Notes: generated by a model from the sequence alone, not told the origin. 64,000 nt of DNA from Pinus tabuliformis (GCA_031772625.1 CM062816.1:627990992-628054991), one strand, 5' to 3'. Positions 1-11,968 are shown, counted from the stretch's first letter. Numbers and translations: made by a program.

Positions 1-569
1 AGTAGGTAAAAGGTGATGAAGAGAATCTAAGGAATATCGGAAAGGAGGGGGACGGTCCAACTGAATTCCCACTAACTCTAAGAGATCTGAAACTCCTGTA
101 ACCCAACATCTAGCTCGGCCTGAGGGAGTAGAACAACTAATAGTCTTAGAATAGCAATATGCCAAGTAAGGATATCGGTCCCTACTCTTTATCTAGTATG
201 TCAAGCCCTAGACACGATGAAAGAATGAAACCAATATGAAGATTGTCTCAAGACGAAAGGGCTGAGCTCCAAACTCTGCAAGGATGATGTGTTGGGGCAC
301 TGTCAGTTTGCACTTAATGATGCGGCAAGAGAAGAAGAATCTGGACTCTCTCAGCTAAAGCCCAATCTGACTCAAGTAAAGACAGTCCCCAAATCTCTGA
401 GCCATATAGAACAGTGGGATGGATCAAGGTGTCCATGAGGCTCATCTTGGACGAGATGTCCTGGAAGTGATGTCAAAAGCACTGTCTCTCGAGAAGAGCT
501 AAGGATCCATATCCTTTATTGATCTGAGGTTCAAGTGTTGGTTGCAAACTGAAGTGGGGACCTGAGAAT
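1..569 (-). pseudogene. LINE RT C-terminal (thumb) region remnant
   Basis: Past TYLGV the minus strand still shows RT C-terminal character: a segment like SKMSLMDTLIHPTVLYGSEIWG near 440-375, followed by a decayed region like LAEFGAQPFRLETIF. In LINEs this is the thumb and connection region. It contains several stops and runs off the left edge. Confidence 0.6.
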
Positions 570-1500
570 TACACCCCCAAGTAAGTATACGTGCTAGTGA
601 TCTCAATCTCCTCCCCCCTGAATAAAAAGTGAAGGTCTAAGGCTTTCTTCACCCCATTGAAGACCATAACCTTGGTTTTACCTAGGTTAACCGTCAACTG
701 TCGATGATCACAAAACAAAGCTAAGGCATCCAGCTGCCTCTGTAATCCTTTTGGGGATGAGGAGAGGAGGGACCATGTCGTCAAAAAAGAGTAGCATAGT
801 ATCAGAACCTGGTGAATAAGGGAGCCATTAGTGTCTTGGATATGCTCGCGTAGAAATGCTTCCAACTCATCAATATAGATCCCAAACAGGGTAGGGGACA
901 GTGGACAACCCTGTTTAACCCCAATAGTGCTTCGAATGAAATCAAACAACCCATGGGCTACGTGGAGATGACCAAGAACAAACTCATATAGGTGCATAAT
1001 AGTGGTCAATAGGGTTGCATAGATGTCAATATCTCTGAGTCTCTGGAGCAAGGCCTCCCTCGGAATAGAGTCAAAAGCTTTCTGAAAATCTACGAAACAA
1101 CAGTAGACTTTCGAAGAGCGGTGTCGTTCCTCCTCAATCATGACACGAAGGGTGAAGATGTGGTCAATGGTCTGATGAGCGGTCGAAAACCTGCTTGTCT
1201 ACTAACTTTGAGTTGTCTCTACTCAAGGTCACTAGAGAGCTTCATATATAGAACAATAACATACAACTTCGAGAATGTGTGACCCACCATGATCGTTTTG
1301 TAGTTATTGGGATTTGAGCTGAAACTTGATTTGTGGATCAGATAGATGATGTGGTGTGCCCATGTCGGTGCAAAACCTTCACAGACTACATGGTTGAAGA
1401 GATCAGCCAAGTAACTAACCAAAGCCCGGAAACCGTGCTTAAATAAATTTGCTTGGTAGCCTTCCTCATCGGCTGCTTTGTTGATATTATCACCCAAATG
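570..1500 (-). pseudogene. LINE reverse transcriptase core remnant
   Basis: The minus strand at 1497-1219 carries the N-terminal RT region (LIHKSSFSSNPNNYKTI, then FSKLY, standing in for the usual RPI...K motif). At 1141-569 come FVDFQKAFDSIPREALLQRL (motif A), IGVKQGCPLSPTLFGIYIDEL (motif B), a poorly preserved catalytic block, LTVNLGKTKVMVF (motif D/E) and TYLGV at the end. The catalytic YADD is not recognisable, so activity is lost. The two segments are in different frames. The order and motifs leave little doubt about a LINE RT. Confidence 0.9.
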
Positions 1501-1730
1501 GCCTCTCTAATATCTCTGTCTGAGAATAGATAACAGGAAGAGGGTGGGGAGGTAACATGAATTTGGGTCTGCCCGGGAATATCATAAAGGTTGGAAGTGT
1601 GAGAGAACATGGATGTAGGGTCGAGGTCAGGTGGAAGAGGGGAGCGTCGGGGAAGGATGGTACGCCATAATTGTTTAGGGGAGTGGGCAAGGAGAGCAGA
1701 AAGTTCTCGTCTTCTATGGGAGACAAAGAG

Positions 1731-2940
1731 TCATTTCTTGTGACGAAGGAGATGACGATAAGAAGCTTTGAGGTCAGAGTAGAAGGGTTGAGAGTGGGTG
1801 AAAGCATATCGAAGTTCTCGATGTAGAGTCTTGCATTCATCATCGTACCATTTGTTCATGGGGAAAGATCTAACTTTAGGGGAGATGGAAGTGGAACGAG
1901 TGGAGTGGGGGAAGGATTTGAGTACTGCTTCCCAAATGGAAGCTGAAAGACAAGTGTATTTAGTGGAAGTAGAATCAAGCAAGGAGAACTGGGTTTTCGA
2001 TGGGAGCATCTTGCATAAGGTAGAGGAGAAGATGTCAAGGTCTCCTTCGTCAAATCGGAAGGCAGTTCGGGGTGGGTCTTGAGGGGAGGGATGACGTGGA
2101 AGGGGAGGGTCAAACCGGAGAGAGAAGGAAAGAAGTGCATGATCATCAATGGGGATGGGGGAGACTAAGAAATGGCGAATAAAAGGGAGAAAGTTATGGC
2201 TAGCGAGTACATAATCAACTACACTCACACCCCCGCCATATGGCCGGCATGTGAAAAGCGAGAATATAGGAAACAGGGGAGACCATTTAGAATCAACAAC
2301 TCCTGGGACCCCCCCAACTGCAATAGATGCTTACCCTAAACTATAATGGGCCCTAAAGTATCATTTGACATTCGGTGAAGCCCTGTTGAATCTGGATCTA
2401 TCCCCTGGGTACAAAACACATCCTCTGATCGATTGTGGAGAGGGATCTGGAGATCTCTAGTGTGAGAATTGAAGTCACCTAGGAGGATGACTTCCCCAAT
2501 ATACAATATCAGGTGATGTTGGTGTAAAAGTCTATAAAGGAGTCCCCATTTGAGCCATTATGGACAACATATGGTGAAGTGGCTAGGGGGAAGTAACAAA
2601 CTACAATGTAGATGTCCCTCGGAGGAGAGACTTTGACACTAATCCAAATCCACATAAACCTGGAAAACTCATCTTCGGCTACCAAATATACCCTATTCCG
2701 GAGTGATTCCCTAGCCTAACAAGAAACTCCACCTCATCCTCTGACCCCTCATGAGCTCCCCGTCTCCTGCTTGCAAACTGAGATCCAATGCTAACCTACA
2801 ATATCTGGGGGGGGCCGAACAGGGCTTGCATGAGTCTCGGTCACGAAGAGGATGTTCGTTGCTTTGAGAGCATCATACGAGGGTCCCGACGATGACCAAA
2901 AAGATCCATTGCCATTCCAACAATGGATAGAAATGCCTAT
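1731..2940 (-). pseudogene. LINE apurinic-type endonuclease domain remnant
   Basis: At about 2935-2810 the minus strand reads ISIHCWNGNGS and, a little later, ILFVTETHASP. These correspond to the N-terminal strand and the catalytic glutamate region of APE-type LINE endonucleases. The end of the domain is at about 2228-2120, where SVVDYVLASHNFL and PIDDHALLSFSLRF match the family's closing motifs with the catalytic His. This enzyme nicks target DNA to prime reverse transcription. The middle (about 2230-2800) is decayed and not open in one frame. Between endonuclease and RT, at about 1860-1730, a basic linker (WYDDECKTLHRELRYAF) is typical of LINEs. Confidence 0.78.
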
Positions 2941-2944
2941 ACCC

Positions 2945-3960
2945 TGTCGCCTCCCCAGGCGAGCCTGTCATTTGGAACCTCCAGTTTCGGGTTCCCACCC
3001 AGGTGGGAAACAGTCCCGAATGACTGCCTGAAGATTCCTGATAACTATCCATTTCCTTGCCTATCGTGCTACCATAACTTGTTCTCTGGATTGTTTAAGT
3101 TCCACAACCTGTGCTCGAGTGAGGTCCTCATCCAAGAAAATCCTGTTGGGAAGAGAAAACAACTTCCGCTTAGCCCTGAGGGCACAGAGTCGATCAGATG
3201 CAGTCTAAAACCTAAGGAAGAGAGTGGAGTTGTAGCCCAACCAAGCTCTATCCAAAGCTATATCGGGGAGGCTAAGGGTATCCTAAAGGAACCTAGCCCC
3301 CACTTCCATAGGATCCGAAGAGGGGTGGGTAAGGGAGACCTCTCACCTTGAGATTCAATTCTCTTGCCTATCTGTTGCATTCTTCCCCAAGTTTTGCTTG
3401 CATCACCTCCTCAACTGTTGCAAGAGGGGTAGGAGTTTTATCCTTCCCTTGAACCACCTGTACCCAAGAATTGATGTGTGTCTCTGTTTCTTGTTTGAAG
3501 GTGGCTTGTTGGGATCAGATTTCTTCTTGCTTGCTTTTAAGGTCAAGAATTTCTGCATGTAGTGCACCATTTGGAGGATGGAGAATTTCCTTCTCTTTAG
3601 TTTCATGTAACATATTCTTAAGGGATAAATTATCCCCCTCCACCTCTGAAACTATGGCAAAGAGGATGTGTATTTCTGAATGGAGCTGCTTGTTTTCAGT
3701 TTCGAGAAATTCCATTTTCTGCAACATTTTTTTACCAAGGCTGTCCATAATGAGAAATCAGACTCTGAGCTAAATACCACTTGGTCTCGCTGGTTTTCAA
3801 CAGCTAATAATTCAGCAAGGCTAAACATGTCATCTTGGCACAACTCATCTTGTTGCACGGATCCAATCCCTCTATTTGGAACCCATTCTTTTGTCTCTGT
3901 TTGTTCCTCAGCAGTAAAATTCATCAAAGGATTTAGAGAAAACCCGTCTACCGCCATCTT
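2945..3960 (-). pseudogene. LINE ORF1 remnant, coiled coil plus L1-ORF1p-like C-terminus
   Basis: The reading starts near 3957 with MAVDGFSLNP and an acidic N-terminal stretch. A heptad-rich segment follows at about 3750-3515 (KMEFLETENKQLHSEIH) and looks like a coiled coil. Further left is a basic stretch (RELNLKVRGLP) and then a segment around 3190-3060 containing RIFLDEDLTRAQVVELKQS. That last segment resembles the C-terminal domain of mammalian-type L1 ORF1 proteins, which bind RNA and act as nucleic-acid chaperones. I see no CCHC zinc knuckle, unlike many plant L1 ORF1 proteins. The frame shifts near 3740 and there are further stops. The assignment rests on pattern similarity and on its place just upstream of the endonuclease. 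Confidence 0.6.
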
Positions 3961-4199
3961 GGTATTAGAGTCACTGTCAAATTTAGTGGGCAGATTCCGT
4001 CAAACACTTGACATGCATCCTCGGGTTGCTTGTTCTGTTACAGTAATTTGCTTTGTTCCTCACTGTTGCTATTTGCTGCCTGTTCAGGGAACTTTGTCTG
4101 TCGCTGCCCTGTCTGCTATCTCACTGCCCCAAAATTCCACTTACCCAAAACTCCATGACGATGAACGAAATATCTTCTTCCTCCCTTAGAGAGCACGAA

Positions 4200-4466
4200 C
4201 GACGCCCGAAGATTGCAGATCGATTACGCTTTAGTAACGCGTGAGTTTGGAACCTCAGACGCTCGTCTGTAACAGAGTCGAAACGCAGCTACACAAATCT
4301 CGCCTCAGATCCTCAGATCTCACATTTCCAGATGAGCGGTGTTTGTATAGCAGAAGCAGGAACCTGTAATTCTCTAGTATAGAGAGCACATATGCAACCA
4401 ACATGAATGCATGACCAACACACCACCCATCCAGTCCAAGGGGTGAATCATGTTCTGATACCACTC
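4200..4466 (-). mobile_element. Internal start of LTR element B, with primer-binding site
   Basis: Next to the LTR, after a CTC spacer, the minus strand has TGGTATCAGAAC at 4463-4452, which matches initiator-Met tRNA primer sites. No coding domain is recognisable before the LINE begins. Element B is therefore only partly inside the window, or its interior is replaced or interrupted by the LINE. Confidence 0.55.
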
Positions 4467-6594
4467 TGTAACACCCTCCTCCCACATTAACCCAAGTTAA
4501 TTAGTCTGTTGAGGTAAACATGTGATGAGAGGCTACTATGATATGATTCAAATCCCCCTGTACAGTTAAAGAAGTGGAACCCACAAAACACAACAAATTT
4601 GACCTTCTACGCATGCTACAGAACCTTCTGGAACCAACCAACCCTTCCAGAAGAACAACCCCTGAGGTAACTTGACATTTTACTGACCTAGAGCCTCAAT
4701 CGCTCCCATGACATGGAAATGCATGTGATTGGGACCCTCCAGCTGCTCACACAACAAGGGCATGCCAGCGACTGGGAAATTTTTCAGCAAATTCTAAGCT
4801 AGCAACCCCGAATTTTGTGCCACTTTTTCAGGGTTAGGTCTTAGGCCTATGACCATAACTTCTTGAAACTTCCATAAATGAAAAATAACATCAAAACAAT
4901 GATACCAACGAAAATACTTGATCGATGACTTGAATGGACTCGTACTAGCCATGAGATACATTTCTTCAAACATGTCACAAATATGTATTCTATGGGTCAT
5001 AGCAACAAATCTGAGCATAGGGGTCTCATACTTATTTGAGAATCGCTAAGAAGCATTGATGCCTTATCACATTAGCTGCATTATCATCTATTAGGCCACA
5101 TATTCATTGTGCATTCATTTACAAATCAAAACATGATGAGAGCCATACATCATCGTTGTCATAAAACATACTCATAACCAACATATAAACAACCAAAATA
5201 ATAAGGATACAACAACCATAAAATCCACATATAAACCATTACATTTACACATGAAATACCAAGGATAAAGAACTCTTATTAATGAGTGCAAAAGGCAACC
5301 AGGTATGAGACTTCAACGAACCACCCGTCCATAGATTGGCTTAACCAAATCTTTCTTTCAACTAATAGCCCTTGTGCCATATTCCAAGCATGAATGTGGG
5401 ACTCATAACCAGAAATCAACCAAGGCTTCCTGAGGCTAAACCACCTCACCCTCATCAATAGAACCAGGATTTGCCACAATCCACACCAGATCATTAGGGC
5501 ATGGATGCTACCGTATTTCTCCACATACACCGTGAGGAATTTGCCTGTCTCCTAGTCGTTAGGCTTTACTGCAATCCCCACCAGATCACTAAGCCCTAAT
5601 CGAGACTCCACCCTCCAGGATTTATCATATATCCTACCATTCACTGTCCAATTCCTAGGCCTGATTAAGGGCACCCACCTCTAGGCTTTACCATATATCC
5701 TGTCATTCACCGGTCGAGGATTCCTGGGCCCACCAAGGTAATACGAAATCTAGCTTTACTGTAACCCATAGTTTGATTAAGGGGTTAATAGGCCAAGGCT
5801 TTACCGCAATCCACAATCTGATTCAGGGATCATTATGCCATGTGCTCTTTCCTTCAAAGACCACCTCACTCAGTTTCGAATCCATCTGACAATCTAGCTT
5901 GACCAAAAACATGAGAACCCCATCAGACTGTGGCTATTTGGAAATAGCAAGGCAAGGTTGAAGAACACTATCACACCTGGGAAAACCCATGCCAATGGCA
6001 GCAGGAGAACCAAGAACACACGTGCATAACCATGCATGCCAAAACTAGTAAGGAAATCACACATACAAATCGATACCTACAAGTAATCCCGCTGTAACTG
6101 CTTGATCACGCTCTTCCTTGTTTGGTCTTTGCTTCCTCTTGCCTTCTTTGCTTTTCTTGATCCAATGTTGAAGTGCTCCAAGAAAACTTTGTGTGTCCAA
6201 GAGTGTGAGGGAGAGAGAGAATATAGAGAGAGAGCTCCAACACTGAACTGACCAAAAGGTACCTTCTAATCCTGAGAAGCCTTTTTATTAATGAGGCCTC
6301 TATTTTCTTCAATTTTTCATTATTTTCCTTCATTTTCCTCCTCACATGCAATCTGTGACCTTTCACCTTTCTTTTATCCTAATTTCCATTATATTCATAA
6401 ACAAAATGTCAATTAATGCCTCATGCCTTTCCAAAGCCTTTGCCTTTTTCCTTTAGCCATAATAAACCAAATGAACACCCACACTAGGATGTCTTTGCCC
6501 AACATTAAGCTTAGAATAAGTGTTCCATAACCGTGGTTATTATTTTGCCTTTATTAACTTTTATCTATGTGGAATTTTCACTAGGGTTGTTACA
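4467..6594 (-). repeat. 5' LTR of element B (about 2.1 kb)
   Basis: The stretch starts TGTAACACCC and ends GGGTTGTTACA, giving matching inverted ends, and a primer-binding site lies beside its left end. On the minus strand it is therefore a 5' LTR. Long LTRs beginning TGTAACA are common in plant Gypsy elements, but the lineage cannot be fixed without its pol. Copia A protein-coding sequence begins right after it, so B probably inserted into A. No host gene is visible. The partner LTR is outside the window. Confidence 0.68.
5471..5835 (-). repeat. Imperfect internal repeats in the LTR of B
   Basis: A motif of the form TTTRC-CAATCC-ACCAGATCA-TAAG recurs about four times (starts near 5471, 5564, 5753 and 5799). 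It is interleaved with a second motif, ATATATCC-ACCATTCAC, near 5500, 5625 and 5690. Spacing is irregular, so this is a diverged tandem array rather than a clean satellite. Confidence 0.5.
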
Positions 6595-6699
6595 CAAGTT
6601 ATTTTGAAGATGGGACTCAATATAATGAGAATTGTAGGAAGTTGGATTGGAAGGATCATCTACAATCTATCTAGGATACTCAAGGGTAAAGGATTATTG

Positions 6700-7770
6700 G
6701 TTGCACTTACAGGTATACTTGATGATGTCAATGCATGGATCATTGATAATGGAGCCTCAAGACATATGATGGGAGAAAGTGGGCAGCTTCATGCTCTATC
6801 AAGAGAATCATCATTACATGCATTGGAGCTAGGATACAACAATAGTTATGCAGTCAAGGGCCTTGGATCTACATCATTAAAGCTAGAAAGTGGAGAAAAA
6901 CTACACCTCAACAACATCCTCTATGTTATAGGTTTGAAAAAGAATTTACTTCCCATTTTTTTTATTTATAAGATAAAGGAGATATGGTTGCTTTTGTAGA
7001 TGGTAAAAAAAAATTTTCGGGAAAGGAATCAAGTATTGAAAAGGCAAAGGTTGTTGGAGTTCATGAAGGAAGACTATATAGAGTTATAACACCATCTCCT
7101 CAATCCATAGTTCACATGGAGATCAATCCTATTGAACTTTGGCATTAAAGATGTGGGCATATTCATTACAAGATAATACCCTCTCTTAGTCAAATGGTAA
7201 AGGGAATCCCCAACATCAAGGAAGACCATGAAGGAGTATGCAAGGGATGTGCTTTGGGAAAGAACACTAGGAAACCTTTTACAAGCAATGACACAAGGTC
7301 TAAGGAGATATTAGACCTCATTCATTCTGATGTTTGTGGGCCCATGTCTAATAAATCTCTTAGAGGTCATCTTTACTATGTGACCTTCATTGATGATCAC
7401 TCTGGAAAGACATGGTTCTATCTCTCAAGACAAAGGATGAAGTATTTGAAAATTTCAAGGAATTTAGATCTGAAGTTGAGACCTTAACTGAAAGAAAGAT
7501 AAATACTCTGAGATCCGACAATGGAGGTGAATACACTTAAAAATAACTTATTGCATATCGTAAAAAAACAGGTATTAAGAGGGAGCTCATTGTTCCCTAC
7601 AACCCGAACAAAATGGAGTAGCAGAAAGTAAGAATAAAACCATTGAAGAATGCATAAGGACTATGATATTTTATCAAAATATACCAAAATTTATATGGGG
7701 AGAAGCAGCGACGAAAACAATATATATACAAAATATAAGTCCTCATAGAATTTGTTATCACAAACCCAAC
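6700..7770 (+). pseudogene. Copia A protease and first part of integrase
   Basis: WIIDNGASRHM near 6736 is the Copia aspartic protease site. The pre-integrase zinc region follows at about 7140-7270 (EGVCKGCALGKNTRKPF), then the start of the integrase core (DLIHSDVCGPM, TFIDDHSGKTW) near 7310-7420. The rest of the integrase reaches about 7770, where foreign DNA begins. Several breaks are present, so this is a fossil. Confidence 0.85.
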
Positions 7771-9570
7771 CCTGATAGGCTGTTGATCAAGAAGACTTTG
7801 AGTAACTATTTCAAACCAAACTTTTGGCTGAGGCTTAGCCTCCTCAACCTAAGAGGGCTCTCTCATTGGGTTAAAAATTTTACTTTGAAGATTAGATGGC
7901 TAACTCTATGGAAAATTCGAACAACAATGTATAAATGGTTGAAATACTAGTTAACAAACTTCCATTGGGCTATGGAGTCAAAGTGTGTTTCAGTACAACA
8001 GTAAGATCAATTTCACATGGAAGTCAAGGCATAGAGGGTTTTAACATAAAAGCAAAACAGAGATATAATGTAAAGAACACAGCGTACAAACACATGAAGG
8101 AAGTTAGAGCATCATCAATGAATTCTAAGTAACATGTGTCTATACCACTGCAAGTAAGTATATGAAGGAAGCCATGAGGAAAATCAAACATTAAAACCCT
8201 TTTTGAATCCTGAGTAGTGAAAACAACTCTTTGAATTAACCTGAAAACATACAGTCACATACAATGACACAATGTGCTTGTTTCTTTGAAAATTGCCCCT
8301 CTTTAGTGCATTACATCTCTTGTCATATATAGAGTTCATTACAAGCTTGGATTCCTTCCTCCATCATGAGGGGAATTCGAATTTCACTTGACCTGACACC
8401 TATTGATACTTAAACAAACTATTAATTACAACTAGCTATTAACTAACAGTCCTAGAGACCTAATACAACTAGGAGTGTAACTCCTTATTATGACTAAACC
8501 ACCTTAACTAAACATTGAATGCATTCTTTGACAGCTGCAACCTCATGAGGTCGAATTTGATGAAGCCTCCCACGTTGTCACCTTACTGTTGATGATAAAC
8601 CCTAGAAATTAGGGAACATGTTTCCCTGTTTTTAGGTTTAGGATCCTTGAAAATTGGCACATGGGACAGAGCCTTTATCTTCTCATCCATGACATATTTT
8701 ATGAAACTGAAGGAGGTTTTTGTATTCCATGCTGTCTAGAACAAAAACCTCTCTTGGTTTTTTAAAACACTTCTCCAGCTGTCCAGAATATGTCCTTGAA
8801 AAACACGTGTAAAACAAGAAAATCTGTTCTCTGAAATTAGGGTTTGAAAGAAAACTTAGTATCTCCCAACTGATAACACTTATGAAGGAAGTGATATAGG
8901 TTATTGTAGCTGGAGAGATGATGAAGAGAAACCTCCTTCAGAATTCCAAAATACCTTTTTCTGTGACTAGACTCTGATCTTGAAAAAGACTGCTAAAACC
9001 AGAAGACAAAGCTTGACTTTCAGCAGTTTCGTAGCACAAGTTTAACTATAATCCCTCCCACCTCAGAACGAATTTGAAGAAACTGAAAGAGGTTTTTGTA
9101 GTTCAGTATGTTAGGAAGAAAAGCCTCTTTCAGTTTTCAAAATTGAGTTCTCAGCTACTCAGGAACCCTTCTGGAAGTTGACTAGTAAAAGCAAAAAACA
9201 GAGTCTTTTATGCTGAAACAGGCTTTTTCAGTGGTTTCGTAGCGCGCTACGAAAACTCCTAGTTCAATGGATTCGTAGTGCAAAACAGGCTTTTTACTCT
9301 GTATGCGCTACGAAAATGTGGATTCGTAGCTAATTTCAAAATTTCTTCAAAATGATGTGAGATATGACTTCTAAACACATGGTGAGGCTTCTAGGACATG
9401 GAATGTGGCTGTCAAACTTTATTTGGAAAAGAGAAAGACACTATTGATATGAGATGACTCAAAACCTATTATAAGAATATGACTAGAAACAAGGCGAAAT
9501 TTCCAAAGTTTAGAATCAAAAATTTTAGGGTGATAATAGAATCCTTGATAATATGACATCAAAATAAGCA
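7770..9570. other. Unidentified 1.8-kb insertion inside Copia A integrase
   Basis: Integrase sequence of A stops near 7770 and resumes near 9570. The DNA between has no recognisable protein domain and is AT-rich. It carries three diverged copies of a roughly 190-bp unit (starts about 8697, 8885 and 9070) and a 20-bp perfect palindrome at 9235-9254. No clear terminal repeats or target duplication could be set. A degenerate solo LTR is the likeliest explanation, but this is not proven. Confidence 0.5.
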
Positions 9571-9574
9571 TTCA

Positions 9575-11150
9575 TAGGGAAGAAGCCATGTGTAGACAAC
9601 CTCTGAATCTATGGGTGTCTCGCATACATTCATGTTCCTAAAGACAAGCGAAAGAAGTTAGACTCTACAAGTATAAAATTTATCTTCCTTGGTTACAATG
9701 TTTCATCAAAGGCTTATATAATCTACATCAAGAAAGGAAGACAAATCAAAGTTAGCAGGTATGTTATATTTGATGAAAACCATGCCTACAAAAGATCCAA
9801 GGATATACCAATCGAATATGATGAAGAAGATATACCTTTATTTGAAGAAGAAGAGAAACATGACAAGTCACGTACAAACCAAGAAGAAGAAGGACCAAGT
9901 GATCCTATTCAACCTATAATCATTCTTGAAACAAAGAAGAGGCCAAATTGGTTAAAAGATACACTTGAAGATGTTGAAGGACATGGAGAAACTAAAGGAT
10001 CTTTCAGAGAAAGTAAAAGACCGAAAAGATACTCAGGATATGTAGCATACATGACGAAGTTAATCGAAGCAAAACCAACACCTTTGAAGAAGCCACTCAT
10101 CAAGAAGAATGGAAGAAAACAATGTAGGAAGAATATCAATCTATCATGAAGAATGGGGTTTGGGAAATCGTTCCTAGACCTAGTGACAAATTTGTTGTCA
10201 CTTCCAAATGGATTTACAAAATCAAACATGTCATTGATGGAAGAATAGAAAAATACAAAGCAAGATTTGTTGCAAGGGGTTTCTCTCAAAAGGAAGGAAT
10301 AGATTATGAAGAAACCTTTGCTCCTACTACTAGGTATACCACTATTAGATCTTTGGTTTTGCTAGTTGCTACTATGGGATGGAATATCCATCAAATGGAT
10401 GTCAAAACAAAATTTCTAAATGGAACCATTGATGAAGAAGTATATATTGAACAATCAAAAGGCTTTGAGATAAATAACATGGATACTCATGTTTGCAGAC
10501 TCAAGAAAGCTCTATATGGCTTGAAGCAAGCTCCTAGGGCTTGGTATGCAAGAATGGATGCATATATCTTAAGGATTGGGTTTGTCAAAAGTTTTCTCAA
10601 TGCAAACCTCTACATCAAGATAGTGAAGAATGAACCAATCATTATACTACTATATGTGGATGATTTATTTATTACAAGTGTGGAGCGCAAAATTCTAGAA
10701 TGCAAGAAAATGTTGGCAACAAAATTTGAAATGAAAGATCTGGGACTCATGCACTATTACTTGGGCTTGGAATTTTGGCAGAAACCCAGTGAGATATATC
10801 TTAGTCAAGGTAAGTACATAATCAAGATGTTACAAAAGTTCGGTATGATGGATTCCAAGCATATGACCACTCCCATGATCACTAATATTAAGGAGTTGAG
10901 AAGCTTCAACTCTAGTCTCGTCGATCCTACAAGTTGTCGTAAGTTGGCGGGCTCTTTGATGTACTTGGTAAATACTAGACCTGACATATGCTTTTTTGTA
11001 AATATTCTTACTCGATTTCAATTAAAGCCTCGTCATGACCATTGGATAGATGACAAGCATATCTTGAGATACCTACATGGTACAATTCATCACTGCCTAA
11101 AGTATGATGGAAAGGAAGTTAAGTTAACAAGTTTGACCGATTTTGACTAA
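9575..11150 (+). pseudogene. Copia A integrase end, linker and reverse transcriptase
   Basis: The integrase C-terminal region resumes with GCLAYIHVPKDKRKKLDS near 9620. An acidic linker (DEEDIPLFEEEE) follows, then RT. RT motifs include SKWIYKIKH, YKARFVARGFSQ, IHQMDVKTKFLNG, LKQAPRAWY and LLYVDDLFIT, and the stretch 10146-11150 is open. RT copies the element RNA into DNA. The amino-acid pattern is closest to elements C and J, so these three probably belong to one Copia branch. Confidence 0.9.
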
Positions 11151-11553
11151 GGTGGCAGTGAGACTGATGGAAGAAGCACTATCGGTTGTTGTTTCGTTTT
11201 GGGATTTGTAATTATTTCATGGATGAGTAGAAAACAAGATCTTGTTGTGTTAAGTAGTACTAAAGCATACTATGTTGTTGCATGTGTAGTAGGAAAAGAG
11301 GCAGTTTGGTTAAGAAAACTCTTGTCAGATTTGTTTGGAAAACCTCTAAATCCTACAGTGATAAATTGTGATAATCAAAGCAACATTAAGATGTCTTAAG
11401 ACCCTATTTCGTGTTAGGGTGAAGCATATCAATAACAAGTACCATTACATTATGTGTTTGGTACAAGATAGGATCGTGAAGCTACAATATATTCCGATGA
11501 ATGAACAGGTAGCTAACGTGTTGATGAAATCTCTTTCGAATAAGAAGTTTTAG
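11150..11553 (+). pseudogene. Copia A RNase H
   Basis: SWMSRKQDLVVLSSTKAYY near 11218 and INCDNQSNIKMS near 11362 are the Copia RNase H motifs. Sequence near 11500 (MNEQVANVL) corresponds to the domain end. Broken copy. Confidence 0.85.
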
Positions 11554-11949
11554 TATTTTAGAATCATGCTTGGATTGGTTGATGTTACAAATTTAGTTGA
11601 TAGGGAGAGATGAAGCATCTTGTGGCAACAAGATGCTTTGGAGGACATTTGGTCGACCTATGTGTTGATGTTTAGATCCTAAAGTAGGGAGGGTGGCATT
11701 GGTCATGGAGCTCCGACCTTGGATACACACTTAGCTCCCTAGGTTGGTGTTAGAGCTTAAAAGCCTAATGGTACCTACAGTGGATAAAGATTGAGTACAC
11801 CTTAGTCCCACCAAATTAGATTACCTTGGTCAAGTATCTAATCTGTGACACTATGTGTGCTAGAACTCTTCATAGTTCATATCATTTTGAGATCTTCCAT
11901 GTACCTATATATGTATGTAATTATGAATACCTCCCTAGTTAAGAGGGAG
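11554..11949 (+). other. 3' non-coding region and polypurine tract of A
   Basis: This 0.4-kb non-coding stretch ends in AAGAGGGAG (11941-11949), the polypurine tract. It contains a perfect 11-bp hairpin at 11613-11638 (arms AAGCATCTTGT, 4-nt loop). The last 31 bases (11919-11949) are repeated before the 3' LTR of element L (59699-59729), linking the two elements. Confidence 0.75.
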
Positions 11950-11968
11950 TGTTGAAGAATGTAACTAG

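Larger units (their letters stand above)
1..4200 (-). mobile_element. LINE (non-LTR) retrotransposon, decayed
   Basis: Read on the minus strand the order is an ORF1 with a coiled coil and RNA-binding part (about 3960-2945), an APE-type endonuclease (about 2940-1730), then reverse transcriptase (about 1500 to the window edge). That is the normal LINE order. Frames are interrupted by several frameshifts and stops, so this copy is dead. The 5' edge is not sharp: ORF1 starts near 3957 and the DNA merges with the internal start of LTR element B near 4200. The 3' end, with any poly(A) tail, lies left of the window. The clade is not certain; it does not look like the usual angiosperm L1. Confidence 0.85.

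Noticed and set aside
1798-2082. Plus-strand reading frame of 94 codons
   Set aside because: It lies antisense to the LINE endonuclease linker, with no domain or codon pattern of its own.
2923-3351. Plus-strand reading frame of 142 codons
   Set aside because: Antisense to the LINE ORF1 C-terminal region. The minus-strand sense explains the sequence.
3680-4189. Plus-strand reading frame of 169 codons
   Set aside because: Antisense to the LINE ORF1 start and leader. No domain.
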